Assembly: GCF_000018025.1 (NCBI RefSeq)
Contig: NC_009831.1
Coordinates: 4,712,001 to 4,776,000 of the forward strand
Direction: 5' to 3'
From: Shewanella sediminis HAW-EB3
Lineage (GTDB): Bacteria > Pseudomonadota > Gammaproteobacteria > Enterobacterales > Shewanellaceae
Length of the DNA: 64,000 bases
Shown here: piece by piece, positions 55,917 through 64,000 of the stretch
Numbering within the stretch: position 1 is the first letter of the stretch
Layout: each line of letters opens with the position of its first letter
The notes under the pieces: generated by a model
Told to the model about the DNA's origin: nothing
What the model saw: the letters and a program-made list of their open reading frames with translations, nothing else
The model's database searches: none
Translations under genes and position numbers: made by a program

Positions 55917-56687
55917 ATGCAGTTCACTCCCCCTTTCGAACAGGGCGTCTTACTGAGACGCTATAAGCGCTTCCTCACCGACATTAGACTTAGCGATGGA
56001 AGTGAGGTCACCATACATTGCCCCAACACAGGTTCCATGAAAAACTGCCTCTTCCCGGGAGAGAAGGTGTGGTTCTCCACATCTGATAACCCTAAACGTA
56101 AGTACTCGCGAACCTGGGAGCAGGCAGAGTCAGATGTGGGACATATAATAGGTATCAATACCGGCAGAGCAAATCAGCTGGCAGAGGACGCAATCAAAGC
56201 CGGCGTAATAACCGAACTGAGCGGTTATCACTCCCTCAAACGTGAAGTTAAATACGGCAGTGAAAATAGCCGCATCGATATTCTTCTCAGTGACGATACA
56301 GGTTCGACTGACACCTCTTTCTCCGGCACACCTCCCACCAATACAGAGCCTGCCAACACAAAAGCTAAGCCAAACTGCTATGTCGAAGTGAAGAGCTGTA
56401 CCTTACTCGAAGAGGGGCAAGGTTATTTCCCCGATGCCGTCACCACCCGAGGTCAGAAGCATTTAAGAGAGCTGATGGAGATGGTGGAATCAGGCCACCG
56501 AGGAGTACTGCTTTTTGTGGTACAACACACAGGCATTGACTCAGTTCAAGCGGCGGCCCATATCGACCCTGACTACGCATCCCTGCTGACCAAGGCCCAT
56601 AGTGCCGGGGTCGAAGTCATCGCCTATAGCGCTGAAATGTCCCCAAAAGGGGCTTCCTTGCTTAAATCCTGCCCTGTCAAACTCTAA
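55917..56687 (+). CDS. sfsA: SfsA family protein (DNA/RNA nuclease)
   Basis: This 256-residue protein has the SfsA pattern: [55 protein letters not shown] (nuclease-like D/E-x-K core) and [15 protein letters not shown]. It is about 20 residues longer than E. coli SfsA because of a Thr/Ser/Pro-rich insertion near residues 125-145. It lies upstream of dksA exactly as in E. coli. It was first linked to sugar fermentation and later to DNA binding/nuclease activity. Confidence 0.92.
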   Translation: MQFTPPFEQGVLLRRYKRFLTDIRLSDGSEVTIHCPNTGSMKNCLFPGEKVWFSTSDNPKRKYSRTWEQAESDVGHIIGINTGRANQLAEDAIKAGVITELSGYHSLKREVKYGSENSRIDILLSDDTGSTDTSFSGTPPTNTEPANTKAKPNCYVEVKSCTLLEEGQGYFPDAVTTRGQKHLRELMEMVESGHRGVLLFVVQHTGIDSVQAAAHIDPDYASLLTKAHSAGVEVIAYSAEMSPKGASLLKSCPVKL

Positions 56688-56846
56688 TTAGCACCTAAAA
56701 GTTGAATTAATTAGGAATAGAGGACATAGTCAAGGAATAACGTCAAATGGACATAAAAAGTTTGCTTGGATTATCTGTTTCTGATATAGATATCGGCCTT
56801 AAAATATAAGCGCTCTACAAAGCAAACGATTAACAGGAGATGGGTT

Positions 56847-57290
56847 ATGCCAGAAGGCACTAAAAAACTCGGCGTGCTCGCTATCGCAGGTGTAGAACCT
56901 TACCAGGAAAAGCCTGGTGAGGAGTATATGAACGCAGATCAGCTGGACCACTTCAGAACGATTCTGGACTCTTGGCGTAATCAATTGCGTGAAGAGGTCG
57001 ATCGTACTCTTAACCATATGCAAGATGAAGCGGCTAACTTCCCGGATCCTGTAGACCGTGCAGCACAGGAAGAGGAGTTCAGTCTTGAGCTTCGTGCTCG
57101 TGACAGAGAGCGCAAGCTGATTAAGAAGATCGAAAAGACACTTCAGAAGATTGAAGAAGATGATTTCGGATTCTGTGAATCTTGTGGCATCGAAATCGGC
57201 ATCCGCCGCCTCGAAGCTCGTCCAACAGCCGATCAGTGTATCGACTGTAAGACACTTGCAGAGATCAAAGAAAAGCAGATGGCTGGCTAA
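56847..57290 (+). CDS. dksA: RNA polymerase-binding transcription factor DksA
   Basis: This 147-residue protein is nearly identical in core to E. coli DksA. It has a coiled-coil with acidic tip (FPDPVDRA), and a zinc finger with CESC ... CIDC. It binds the RNA polymerase secondary channel and works with ppGpp on rRNA and amino acid promoters. AGGAGA lies 9 bases before the ATG. It is followed by an intrinsic terminator. Confidence 0.97.
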   Translation: MPEGTKKLGVLAIAGVEPYQEKPGEEYMNADQLDHFRTILDSWRNQLREEVDRTLNHMQDEAANFPDPVDRAAQEEEFSLELRARDRERKLIKKIEKTLQKIEEDDFGFCESCGIEIGIRRLEARPTADQCIDCKTLAEIKEKQMAG

Positions 57291-57314
57291 TCCGGCTCTT
57301 TTTACTGCATGAGT

Positions 57315-57342
57315 AAGCGGGGTTTTAGGCCCCGCTTTACTA
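57315..57342 (+). terminator. Terminator of dksA
   Basis: AAGCGGGG-TTTTAGG-CCCCGCTT: perfect 8-bp stem, then TAC; moderately T-rich. Confidence 0.8.
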
Positions 57343-57533
57343 TTCCTCTCTACCTGTTCATTTACCATCTCCCCCCTATTACCTCTATTTATCCGGCTTA
57401 CACCAAATAGACCAACGGGCAAACATATTATGCTCGTCTCTCGCTCCCCTGATACACTTTTCTAAATCTCATATACCACTCGATAGATCAGTCTTGCCGT
57501 TCTGTACCTTGTTAAACGCTGCCTAAACGTATT

Positions 57534-58451
57534 ATGATCGTTATCAGTTCTATCCCATTAGTTACAGGTTTCGTCACTTTGATTCACTCCCCTTACATTG
57601 GCCGTTTCGCTCCCTCACCCTCGGGCCCGCTCCACTTCGGCTCGCTGGTAGCCGCGGTAGGCAGTTTTCTGCGAGCTCGATCTATGGGGGGTCAATGGTT
57701 AGTTCGCATTGAAGATATCGATCCTCCTCGAGAGGTGCCGGGGTGCAGTGATGATATCTTACGAACGCTGCTCGCCTATGGTCTGGAATGGGATGGCGAG
57801 GTCTTGTATCAGAGTCAGCGTCTCGATGCCTATCAGGCAAGGCTAGATAGCCTGATGGCCAACGATCTAGCTTACTATTGTCAATGCACACGCAAACAGA
57901 TCCACGCCATGGGTGGAAGCTATGATGGTCGCTGCGGCGCACTGGAAACGTCTTTGGATCATGGTGCGATCAGAATTCGCAATACTGTCGGCATAGATAA
58001 ATTTCAAGACACCTTAATGGGTGAGATACACTTAGATAAAGCCTTTGCCAATGAAGACTTTATTATTAAACGCAGTGATGGGCTCTACGCCTATCAATTG
58101 GCCGTCGTCATGGATGATGACTTTCAGCAGATAACCGAAGTCGTTCGTGGCAGTGATCTGTTAGAGACCAGCTGCAGACAGGAGAGCCTGTTTGCTCTGT
58201 TTGGTTTAACCCCGCCGACCTGGCTACACCTTCCCTTAGTCTGCACCACACCGGGCATGAAGCTTTCGAAGCAGAACCATGCACCTGCTATCGACATCGA
58301 TCAGCCACAGACGAGCCTGAATGCAGCGCTTCAATTCTTAGGTCAGCCGCAGGTCGAGCCCAGACAACAGATGCACCTGATGCTTGAGCAGGCCATCTCA
58401 CAATTTGATATCGACCTCATTCCCAAACAAACAGAGATCATACTCAGTTAA
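57534..58451 (+). CDS. gluQ: Glutamyl-Q tRNA(Asp) synthetase
   Basis: This enzyme is up to 305 residues. It resembles the catalytic part of GluRS without the anticodon domain: YIGRFAPSPSGPLHFGS (HIGH-like HFGS), RIEDIDPPRE, a zinc site CQC ... Y ... C, and KLSKQNHAP (KMSKS-like). It attaches Glu to queuosine in tRNA(Asp). The E. coli enzyme begins about 3 residues before YIGRF, so the extra N-terminal 16-18 residues here may be untranslated; no SD is clear at 57534. It lies between dksA and pcnB, as in E. coli. Confidence 0.92.
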   Translation: MIVISSIPLVTGFVTLIHSPYIGRFAPSPSGPLHFGSLVAAVGSFLRARSMGGQWLVRIEDIDPPREVPGCSDDILRTLLAYGLEWDGEVLYQSQRLDAYQARLDSLMANDLAYYCQCTRKQIHAMGGSYDGRCGALETSLDHGAIRIRNTVGIDKFQDTLMGEIHLDKAFANEDFIIKRSDGLYAYQLAVVMDDDFQQITEVVRGSDLLETSCRQESLFALFGLTPPTWLHLPLVCTTPGMKLSKQNHAPAIDIDQPQTSLNAALQFLGQPQVEPRQQMHLMLEQAISQFDIDLIPKQTEIILS

Positions 58452-58627
58452 CCGATAGCTGCTCAGCGTTTTCAGCCCTCTTTATTATACCAATCATTAA
58501 AGATCGCAAAACAAATTCAAATCGACGTGAGTCAATGGTGATCAATCGTATACTCATTGAGCCATATTTGGGGTATCATAGCCGACTTATTTTAAATCGC
58601 AGTTCAGTTCCAAGTTCGAGGTGTCCC

Positions 58628-60025
58628 ATTTTTCGCCGTATTAGCAAATTCTGTAAGCAGTTCTTTGATGATAATCAAACAGCTGAAGAAACCACACAAA
58701 CAGGCCTAAGTTTGGAGGTTGTCCCGAGACAAGATCACTCGATATCTCGCAGACAGATGAGCGAAAATGCCATAAAGGTACTATATCGATTGCATAAGTC
58801 CGGATTTAAGGCTTATCTCGTCGGTGGAGGTGTGCGTGACATCCTGTTGGGATTACAGCCTAAAGATTTCGATGTGGTGACCAATGCCACACCGGAAGAG
58901 ATCAAGAAACTCTTCCGTAACTGTAGACTCGTCGGTAGACGTTTCCGTCTGGCCCATATTGTCTTTGGCCGAGATGTCATCGAAGTCGCGACCTTGCGTG
59001 GTCATCATGTTGAACATGTCGAGCAGGTTTCAAAAACCAATGCCGAAGGCCGACTGCTACGAGATAATGTCTATGGCACCATAGATGAAGATGCGGAACG
59101 TCGTGACTTCACCGTCAACGCGCTTTATTACGATATCAGTGACTTCTCTATACACAGTTATGGAGGCGGACTGGAAGATCTAAAATCGAGAACAATTCGA
59201 TTAATTGGCGACCCTAACACCCGCTATCGTGAAGACCCGGTACGTATGCTCCGAGCCGTCCGCTTCGCGACTAAGCTCGACATGACTATCGATAAAGGTG
59301 CGGCCGATCCTATCTATGAATTGGCTCCACTGCTGAAAGATATTCCTGCTGCGCGCATGTATGAAGAGATACTCAAACTCTTCTTCAACGGCCAGGCTGC
59401 AAATAACTTTACCATGATGCGTGAGTTTGGCCTGTTTGCGCCACTCTTCCCTCTGGTAGATTCACAACTTGTGGATGAGCCAGACGGCTTTGCGGCGAAA
59501 ATGCTTCAGGCTGTTATGGAAAGTACCGATTCGAGAGTTCGCGCAGAGAAGACGGTAACGCCCGCATTCTTCTATGCCGCCATTCTCTGGTACCCATTGA
59601 GCCAACGTGCCGATGATATCGCACTGGAAAGCGGACTAAGCCTTTATGATGCATATAATGCCGCTATGGGTGATGTCATGGAGCAGCAATGCCGAACTAT
59701 CAGCATCCCGCGTCGTTTCAGTACTCCGGCAAAAGATATCTGGCAGTTACAGCTAAGGTTCGATCGTAACCAAGGCACACGCGCATTTAAATTTATCGAA
59801 CATCCCAAGTTCCGCGCGGCCTATGACCTACTCCTGTTGAGAGCCGATGCCGAAGGTGGTTCGGTGGCAAAATCTGCCGCATGGTGGAAGAGCTTCGTCG
59901 AAGGTGGCGAAGAGCAGCGTAATGTCATCGCACGCTCGGCAAACAAGGGCAGCCGTAACCGTAATTCGAACCAACGCAGACGTCGTAAGCCTGCATCAAA
60001 AAAAACGACTAAGCCGGCAGAGTAA
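58628..60025 (+). CDS. pcnB: Poly(A) polymerase I, with probable AUU start codon
   Basis: This encodes about 465 residues. The nucleotidyltransferase head has LVGGGVRDILLGLQPKDFDV, the second motif RRDFTVNALYY, and REDPVRMLRAVRFA. The C-terminus is Arg/Lys-rich. It adds poly(A) tails to RNA for decay. The open frame extends to an ATG at 58535, but homology to E. coli PcnB starts at IFRRISKFCKQ, where an ATT (58628) follows GAGGTG at 58618-58623. E. coli pcnB is known to start at AUU, so I annotate this codon. The stop overlaps folK by one base (TAATG). Confidence 0.88.
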   Translation: MFRRISKFCKQFFDDNQTAEETTQTGLSLEVVPRQDHSISRRQMSENAIKVLYRLHKSGFKAYLVGGGVRDILLGLQPKDFDVVTNATPEEIKKLFRNCRLVGRRFRLAHIVFGRDVIEVATLRGHHVEHVEQVSKTNAEGRLLRDNVYGTIDEDAERRDFTVNALYYDISDFSIHSYGGGLEDLKSRTIRLIGDPNTRYREDPVRMLRAVRFATKLDMTIDKGAADPIYELAPLLKDIPAARMYEEILKLFFNGQAANNFTMMREFGLFAPLFPLVDSQLVDEPDGFAAKMLQAVMESTDSRVRAEKTVTPAFFYAAILWYPLSQRADDIALESGLSLYDAYNAAMGDVMEQQCRTISIPRRFSTPAKDIWQLQLRFDRNQGTRAFKFIEHPKFRAAYDLLLLRADAEGGSVAKSAAWWKSFVEGGEEQRNVIARSANKGSRNRNSNQRRRRKPASKKTTKPAE

Positions 60026-60528
60026 TGTCGTTAGTTTTTGTTGCACTAGGGGCAAACCTGACCGACCCGGTGACTCAGCTCGATAACGCCTGCAAAGCGA
60101 TTACCGAGCTGGCGTTGCCCAGCTCAAATGTGTCACAAAAACGCTCACTCCAAGTGTCCCCTTACTACCGCTCAGCTCCTATGGGAGGTGTGGTACAGCC
60201 CGATTATGTCAACGCCGTCGTTGGCTTTAATACGACACTCGAACCTATCGAGTTGTTAGATGCGCTGCAGAAGATTGAGAACGAACAGGGCCGGGTGAGG
60301 CTCGAGCGTTGGGGCCCAAGAACCTTAGACCTCGATATTCTTCTGTATGACAATCAAACCATAGACTCTCCAAGACTCACGATTCCCCACTATGGAATGA
60401 AACAGCGAAGCTTCGTATTAGTGCCGTTAGCAGATATCGCTCCCCAGCTTTTGCTTCCCTGTGGCACAAAACTCGAACGACTGATAAATGCCGAATTGAC
60501 CGCAGAATTAGAACAAATAGTCAGATAA
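60025..60528 (+). CDS. folK: 7,8-dihydro-6-hydroxymethylpterin pyrophosphokinase FolK
   Basis: This 167-residue enzyme has the signature RWGPRTLDLDILLYD and VALGANL near the N-terminus, plus YRSAPMGG. It transfers pyrophosphate from ATP to hydroxymethyldihydropterin in folate synthesis. The start overlaps the pcnB stop by one base, indicating coupling. Confidence 0.96.
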   Translation: MSLVFVALGANLTDPVTQLDNACKAITELALPSSNVSQKRSLQVSPYYRSAPMGGVVQPDYVNAVVGFNTTLEPIELLDALQKIENEQGRVRLERWGPRTLDLDILLYDNQTIDSPRLTIPHYGMKQRSFVLVPLADIAPQLLLPCGTKLERLINAELTAELEQIVR

Positions 60529-60629
60529 GATTGAACTCGGCTCTGTGTTGGCATATAAAAGCACACTATCTAAGTGCAAATACCTAAATATTTAGCGCTA
60601 ATATAATTAATCGATTTAAGATCATCACT

Positions 60630-61424
60630 ATGTCTAAAATAACTAGCTCTACCCTGCTCAAATTTAAGCAGGAAGGTAAAAAGTTCACTGCACTCACAGC
60701 CTATGACGCAAGCTTTGCCAGCGCCTTCGATAGCGAAGGGATTGATGTACTGCTCGTTGGCGACTCGATGGGGATGGTGCTTCAAGGACATGATGATACG
60801 CTACCGGTAACGGTCGAAGATATTGCCTACCATACACGCTGTGTACGTCGCGGTATCAAACGCTCACTGCTTATCGCCGATATGCCATTTATGAGCTACG
60901 CCACAAGCGAACAGGCAATGACAAATGCCACCGCCTTGATGCAAGCCGGTGCCAACATGGTCAAGCTTGAGGGCGGTCACTGGTTACTCGACACCATCAG
61001 TAAACTTACCGAACGCGGCATCCCGGTCTGTGCACACTTAGGACTGACACCACAATCGGTTCACGTCTTCGGTGGTTTTAAGGTTCAGGGACGTGACTCT
61101 GATAATGCCCAACGTATTCTCGATGAGGCCAAGGCCATTGAAGCCGCCGGTGCTCAACTGCTCGTTGTCGAATGTATCCCAGCCCCTCTGGCTAAGACAA
61201 TCAGCGAAGCATTGACGATACCGGTAATAGGTATCGGAGCCGGCGCCGACACCGATGGTCAGATATTGGTGATGCACGACGTGCTTGGGATCTCCAGCGG
61301 CTACATTCCTCGCTTCTCTAAGAATTACCTGAAGCAGACCGGTGAGATCCGCGAGGCTATCCGGGCTTATATCGATGAAGTCGCACAAGGTATCTTCCCT
61401 GGCAGCGACCACACTTTTAACTAA
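60630..61424 (+). CDS. panB: 3-methyl-2-oxobutanoate hydroxymethyltransferase PanB
   Basis: This 264-residue TIM-barrel enzyme of pantothenate synthesis has [28 protein letters not shown] and VKLEGG, and HLGLTPQSV. It forms ketopantoate from ketoisovalerate and methylene-tetrahydrofolate. It is followed by panC after 118 bp, and panD is not in the window. Confidence 0.96.
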   Translation: MSKITSSTLLKFKQEGKKFTALTAYDASFASAFDSEGIDVLLVGDSMGMVLQGHDDTLPVTVEDIAYHTRCVRRGIKRSLLIADMPFMSYATSEQAMTNATALMQAGANMVKLEGGHWLLDTISKLTERGIPVCAHLGLTPQSVHVFGGFKVQGRDSDNAQRILDEAKAIEAAGAQLLVVECIPAPLAKTISEALTIPVIGIGAGADTDGQILVMHDVLGISSGYIPRFSKNYLKQTGEIREAIRAYIDEVAQGIFPGSDHTFN

Positions 61425-61542
61425 GACCACGTATACTCGGCCGCTTGTGAACTCCATGGTTCACTCGCGGTTTGGCTTGAGCGTATATGCGCTCTGATGA
61501 GTCTCAAACGTGTTCAGCAAAACAAAATAGTGCAGAGTTACT

Positions 61543-62388
61543 ATGATCACCACTCAAGAAATCAGTCAGATCCGTCAGCAAGTTCGTGCATGGCATGCAA
61601 AAGGCGAAACCGTCGCATTTGTTCCCACTATGGGCAATCTGCATCTGGGCCACATTACACTCATTAAAGAAGCGGTTAAACGTGCCGATCACGTCGTCGC
61701 TTCAATCTTCGTCAATCCGATGCAGTTTGGCCAGAACGAAGATCTCGATGCCTATCCGAGAACATTGGCAGCCGATCAGCAAGCCTTAAGCGATGCAGGG
61801 GCCGAGCTACTCTTCACCCCGACACCGGAGATTATCTATCCTAAAGGGATGGAGCAGCAGAGCTTTGTCGAGGTGCCCAATATCAGCGAGCAGCTATGTG
61901 GTGCCAGTCGTCCGGGACATTTTCGTGGCGTCGCCACTGTGGTCTGTAAGCTGTTTAACATCGTCCAGCCCGATATTGCCCTCTTCGGTCGTAAAGATTT
62001 CCAGCAACTGCTGGTGATCGAAACCATGGTGGCAGATCTCTCTATGCCTATTGAGATAATTGGCGTCGACACCATACGTGAAGCCTCGGGCTTAGCCATG
62101 AGCTCACGTAATGGCTACCTCAGCCAGGACCAAAAAGACAGGGCGGCGACGCTTAAGCGAACCATGGACACCATGTCTGCAGCAATACAGCAAGGTGAAT
62201 CGATTCAGGATGTGATTCAGGCAGGACATAGTCAATTGAGCGAGGCAGGATTCAGACCTGATTACCTCGAGGTACGCAGTACATCTGACCTGTCACCGGC
62301 ATCCAGCGAAGATTCTTCACTAGTCATACTCGCAGCGGCCTACATGGGCGATACTCGCCTAATAGATAACCTCTGCTTCACTCGCTAA
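61543..62388 (+). CDS. panC: Pantothenate synthetase PanC
   Basis: This 281-residue enzyme shows [10 protein letters not shown] (nucleotide-binding HxGH), [24 protein letters not shown] and MSSRNGYLS. It couples pantoate and beta-alanine using ATP. A weak hairpin follows. A palindromic GTGAAC/GTTCAC lies in the panB-panC gap. Confidence 0.96.
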   Translation: MITTQEISQIRQQVRAWHAKGETVAFVPTMGNLHLGHITLIKEAVKRADHVVASIFVNPMQFGQNEDLDAYPRTLAADQQALSDAGAELLFTPTPEIIYPKGMEQQSFVEVPNISEQLCGASRPGHFRGVATVVCKLFNIVQPDIALFGRKDFQQLLVIETMVADLSMPIEIIGVDTIREASGLAMSSRNGYLSQDQKDRAATLKRTMDTMSAAIQQGESIQDVIQAGHSQLSEAGFRPDYLEVRSTSDLSPASSEDSSLVILAAAYMGDTRLIDNLCFTR

Positions 62389-62403
62389 ATAATTCCAGCA
62401 CTA

Positions 62404-62430
62404 TCGAGGGCACGTTTTGTGCCCTGCTTA
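62404..62430 (+). terminator. Possible terminator after panC
   Basis: GGGCAC-GTTTT-GTGCCC (62408-62424) followed by TGCTTATCC, a weak T-run. It may terminate the panBC transcript. Confidence 0.5.
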
Positions 62431-62691
62431 TCCCTGCAATTTTTTGATAGCGATTTCTCTCACTGTTTTCTTATTAATCAGGCTCAGCGTAGACACGGCT
62501 CATCCTCAAAAAACTGGTTTTATCAAGCAAGTTACGCCATAGTAGTACCAACAAAAATTAATAATATAAAGATGTAACAGCTGGCTGAATGGATGTTCGA
62601 ATAATGCTCAGGTATTTTTCGATATACAGCCGGAAAATATGACACTCACCCTATGAGTGAGTCGAAAGCTGAACAGAGGATGTGTAGCCCG
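62431..62691 (+). other. Intergenic region after panC
   Basis: About 260 bp of AT-rich DNA, presumably holding the promoter for the DUF4124 gene. I see no ORF of interest or clear structure. Confidence 0.4.
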
Positions 62692-63213
62692 ATGGCAAGA
62701 GTGATACTCATTATTTTTATCGGTCTGACTTTTTCAGGCCTGCTATTACCCGGCACTGCAGTGGCTGGTAGCATTTTTAAATGTATTAAGGATGACAAGG
62801 TCGTCTTTAGCCAAACCACCTGTCCCAAAGAGTTCAGTCAACACCAGATCGAATATGATCTGGGGATCACCACAGAGATCGATTCAGATAAACCCCAAAG
62901 TTTTATCGATCCTCTATCTGCACTACTCGATATGAAAGCTATCTCGAAAGAGAAGCTGATGCAGCTGATCAACGGAGAGATGTACCGTTTAAAACAGGAA
63001 AACAGCTATTTCGATATATTGAGAGCCAGCGAGATTCAGAAGATAGAGCGAAAGCGTTACTGGCAGAAACATGAAAAAGATGACCCCGAGTACCTTAAAG
63101 AGTTACAGGAGATGCACCTCTATTTCAATGATCTTATCTCGAATAACCAGAAGAGCATAGATCTCCTGCAAGAGCGCAAGGCGCTGATAGAAGCCGAAGT
63201 GGAGCCGGAATAA
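62692..63213 (+). CDS. Exported DUF4124 family protein
   Basis: About 173 residues with a signal peptide (MARVILIIFIGLTFSGLLLPGTAVA). The next segment, GSIFKCIKDDKVVFSQTTCP, is the typical DUF4124 form (two Cys, probably one disulfide). The C-terminal half is a charged helical region (YRLKQENSYFDILRASEIQKIE). The frame opens at 62653; ATG 62692 leaves a clean signal peptide and has GAGG 11 bases upstream. The function is unknown; the domain is common in periplasmic proteins. Confidence 0.75.
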   Translation: MARVILIIFIGLTFSGLLLPGTAVAGSIFKCIKDDKVVFSQTTCPKEFSQHQIEYDLGITTEIDSDKPQSFIDPLSALLDMKAISKEKLMQLINGEMYRLKQENSYFDILRASEIQKIERKRYWQKHEKDDPEYLKELQEMHLYFNDLISNNQKSIDLLQERKALIEAEVEPE

Positions 63214-63357
63214 ACAGTGGCACTTCAGTTACGGGCTGCGAGCTACGAGCAGTCCGTCACGGCATGCTTTTAGCGGCTCGCGACTCGAAGCTTTCTCAGC
63301 TTTGTCTTGAGCTAATGGCTTTCCCCTATTCCAGAAGTAGAAGCGTTCAACATTTCG

Positions 63358-63762
63358 ATGAAAAAACTCACTTATCTCACTATTTTTATTACAGGCTTAT
63401 TACTGGGAACCCTCCTCTCCTACTTCACGCTGCAAAAGATCATCGCAAGTCGAGGCGGCATGGGGATGAATGGCTTTGTCGATACTGCACACACGATACT
63501 TAACCGGCCAGAGGTGATGGATATGCTCATCTGTAGCAAACTAGCCATGAGCAAAGGTTATAAAATAGATAACCCAGGTCTCAACCTCATGCTCAATGAG
63601 CAGCTAAAGCCTATTGATAATGGTGAAATGCGTGCCTTCTTCGTGCTGATCTACGTGAAAGGCTACGCCTTCGGAATCGCGGATTCGATCGCAGATAAAG
63701 CCACCGCTTTCGACCAATATAGGTGCGATAGTCAATACCCTTGGCTACTCAAAGAAGGTTAG
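63358..63762 (+). CDS. Hypothetical membrane-anchored small protein
   Basis: This encodes 134 residues: a basic N-terminus and one TM helix (about 7-25, LTIFITGLLLGTLLSYFTL), then a soluble part with two Cys (LICSKLAM, YRCDSQY). No known domain is recognised. It lies 144 bp after the DUF4124 gene and 24 bp before the next gene, so it may share a transcript with it. Codon use looks like its neighbours. Confidence 0.6.
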   Translation: MKKLTYLTIFITGLLLGTLLSYFTLQKIIASRGGMGMNGFVDTAHTILNRPEVMDMLICSKLAMSKGYKIDNPGLNLMLNEQLKPIDNGEMRAFFVLIYVKGYAFGIADSIADKATAFDQYRCDSQYPWLLKEG

Positions 63763-63786
63763 AAAAACAAGTAATAAGAATATGAT

Positions 63787-64000
63787 ATGAACTGTGACGA
63801 GAACAGGCACATCAAGTGGCCGGCAATACTCATTCAAGAAGATCAAGCCGAGCTTGTCTATCTTTCATCAGAGCAAGACTGGCTGCTCGAGCAGCAGAGT
63901 CACATAGTGCAAAGTAGCCGTCTGCTGGACGCATCGGGCATCACCTATAGGCTAATCCCGGCGCAGCGTACTCAATTGAAGCCAGACAAGCAGCTAAGCT
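63787..64000 (+). CDS. DUF4144-like protein, 5' part (cut by window end)
   Basis: An ATG at 63787 opens a frame that runs to the window end (71 codons) without a stop. The N-terminus has IKWPAILIQEDQAELVYLSS, resembling the small Shewanella DUF4144 family. The 3' part is missing, so the assignment is tentative. Only 24 bp after the preceding gene, so probably in the same operon. Confidence 0.5.
   Translation, partial: MNCDENRHIKWPAILIQEDQAELVYLSSEQDWLLEQQSHIVQSSRLLDASGITYRLIPAQRTQLKPDKQLS

Noticed and set aside
56799..57422. Leftward ORF of 207 codons opposite dksA
   Set aside because: It is the antisense shadow of the highly conserved dksA gene and its terminator.
61446..61496. Attenuator between panB and panC
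   Set aside because: Two short palindromes are visible, but there is no T-run or leader peptide, so no regulatory call is made.

Overview
The window looks like a chromosomal segment of a marine gammaproteobacterium of the genus Shewanella. This is inferred from protein types and gene order: a tetraheme flavocytochrome c fumarate reductase, a DUF3581 protein, a near-identical CRP, and two gene blocks ordered as in enterics. I see no phage, IS transposase, CRISPR array, rRNA or tRNA. Most of the window is core genome with accessory inserts.

Layout. (1) 1-6139: the yheS-yheT-yheU-prkB block, which in E. coli leads toward crp, interrupted by a TIGR02444-family gene and a two-gene Tat/GMC-oxidoreductase operon. 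(2) 6140-14142: a degenerate three-unit repeat tract, then a czcCBA-type divalent metal efflux operon headed by a small Cys/His-rich protein, then a Sel1-repeat protein. (3) 14590-17690: crp, followed across a terminator by a PepSY / PhoP-like / PhoQ-like operon. (4) 17700-27082: a 50-bp tandem repeat array, fumarate reductase fccA, a divergent histidine kinase / NtrC-like regulator pair whose regulator lacks the sigma-54 contact motif, and a convergent operon of a periplasmic-binding lipoprotein and a second histidine kinase. Two identical-type dyads in the fccA/kinase intergenic region are a candidate operator. (5) 27244-28518: a dicarboxylate/amino acid:cation symporter. (6) 29037-34586: a three-gene SMC-like (DUF3584) operon with MukE- and MukF-like partners by size, order and composition; this is the least understood system here. 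(7) 34969-36675: an AGCS symporter behind a single-aptamer glycine riboswitch. (8) 37263-43550: a DUF3581 protein, then an iron-type module (FecA-like TonB receptor, porin, FMN-binding protein, PepSY membrane protein) with Fur-box-like sites. (9) 43639-47777: a tandem pair of paralogous VCBS/FG-GAP-like lipoproteins. (10) 48183-62388: mrcB, hrpB, thpR, (pepB inserted), sfsA, dksA, gluQ, pcnB, folK, panB, panC, the same neighbourhood as in E. coli. (11) 62692-64000: three small uncharacterised genes, the last cut by the window end.

Functional links. CRP, fumarate reductase and its neighbouring sensors point to regulated anaerobic respiration. The FecA-like/porin/FMN/PepSY genes suggest iron acquisition and reduction. 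The pcnB gene appears to keep the AUU start codon known from E. coli. Start codons were adjusted where a Shine-Dalgarno sequence or signal peptide argued for an internal start; these changes are noted in each entry.
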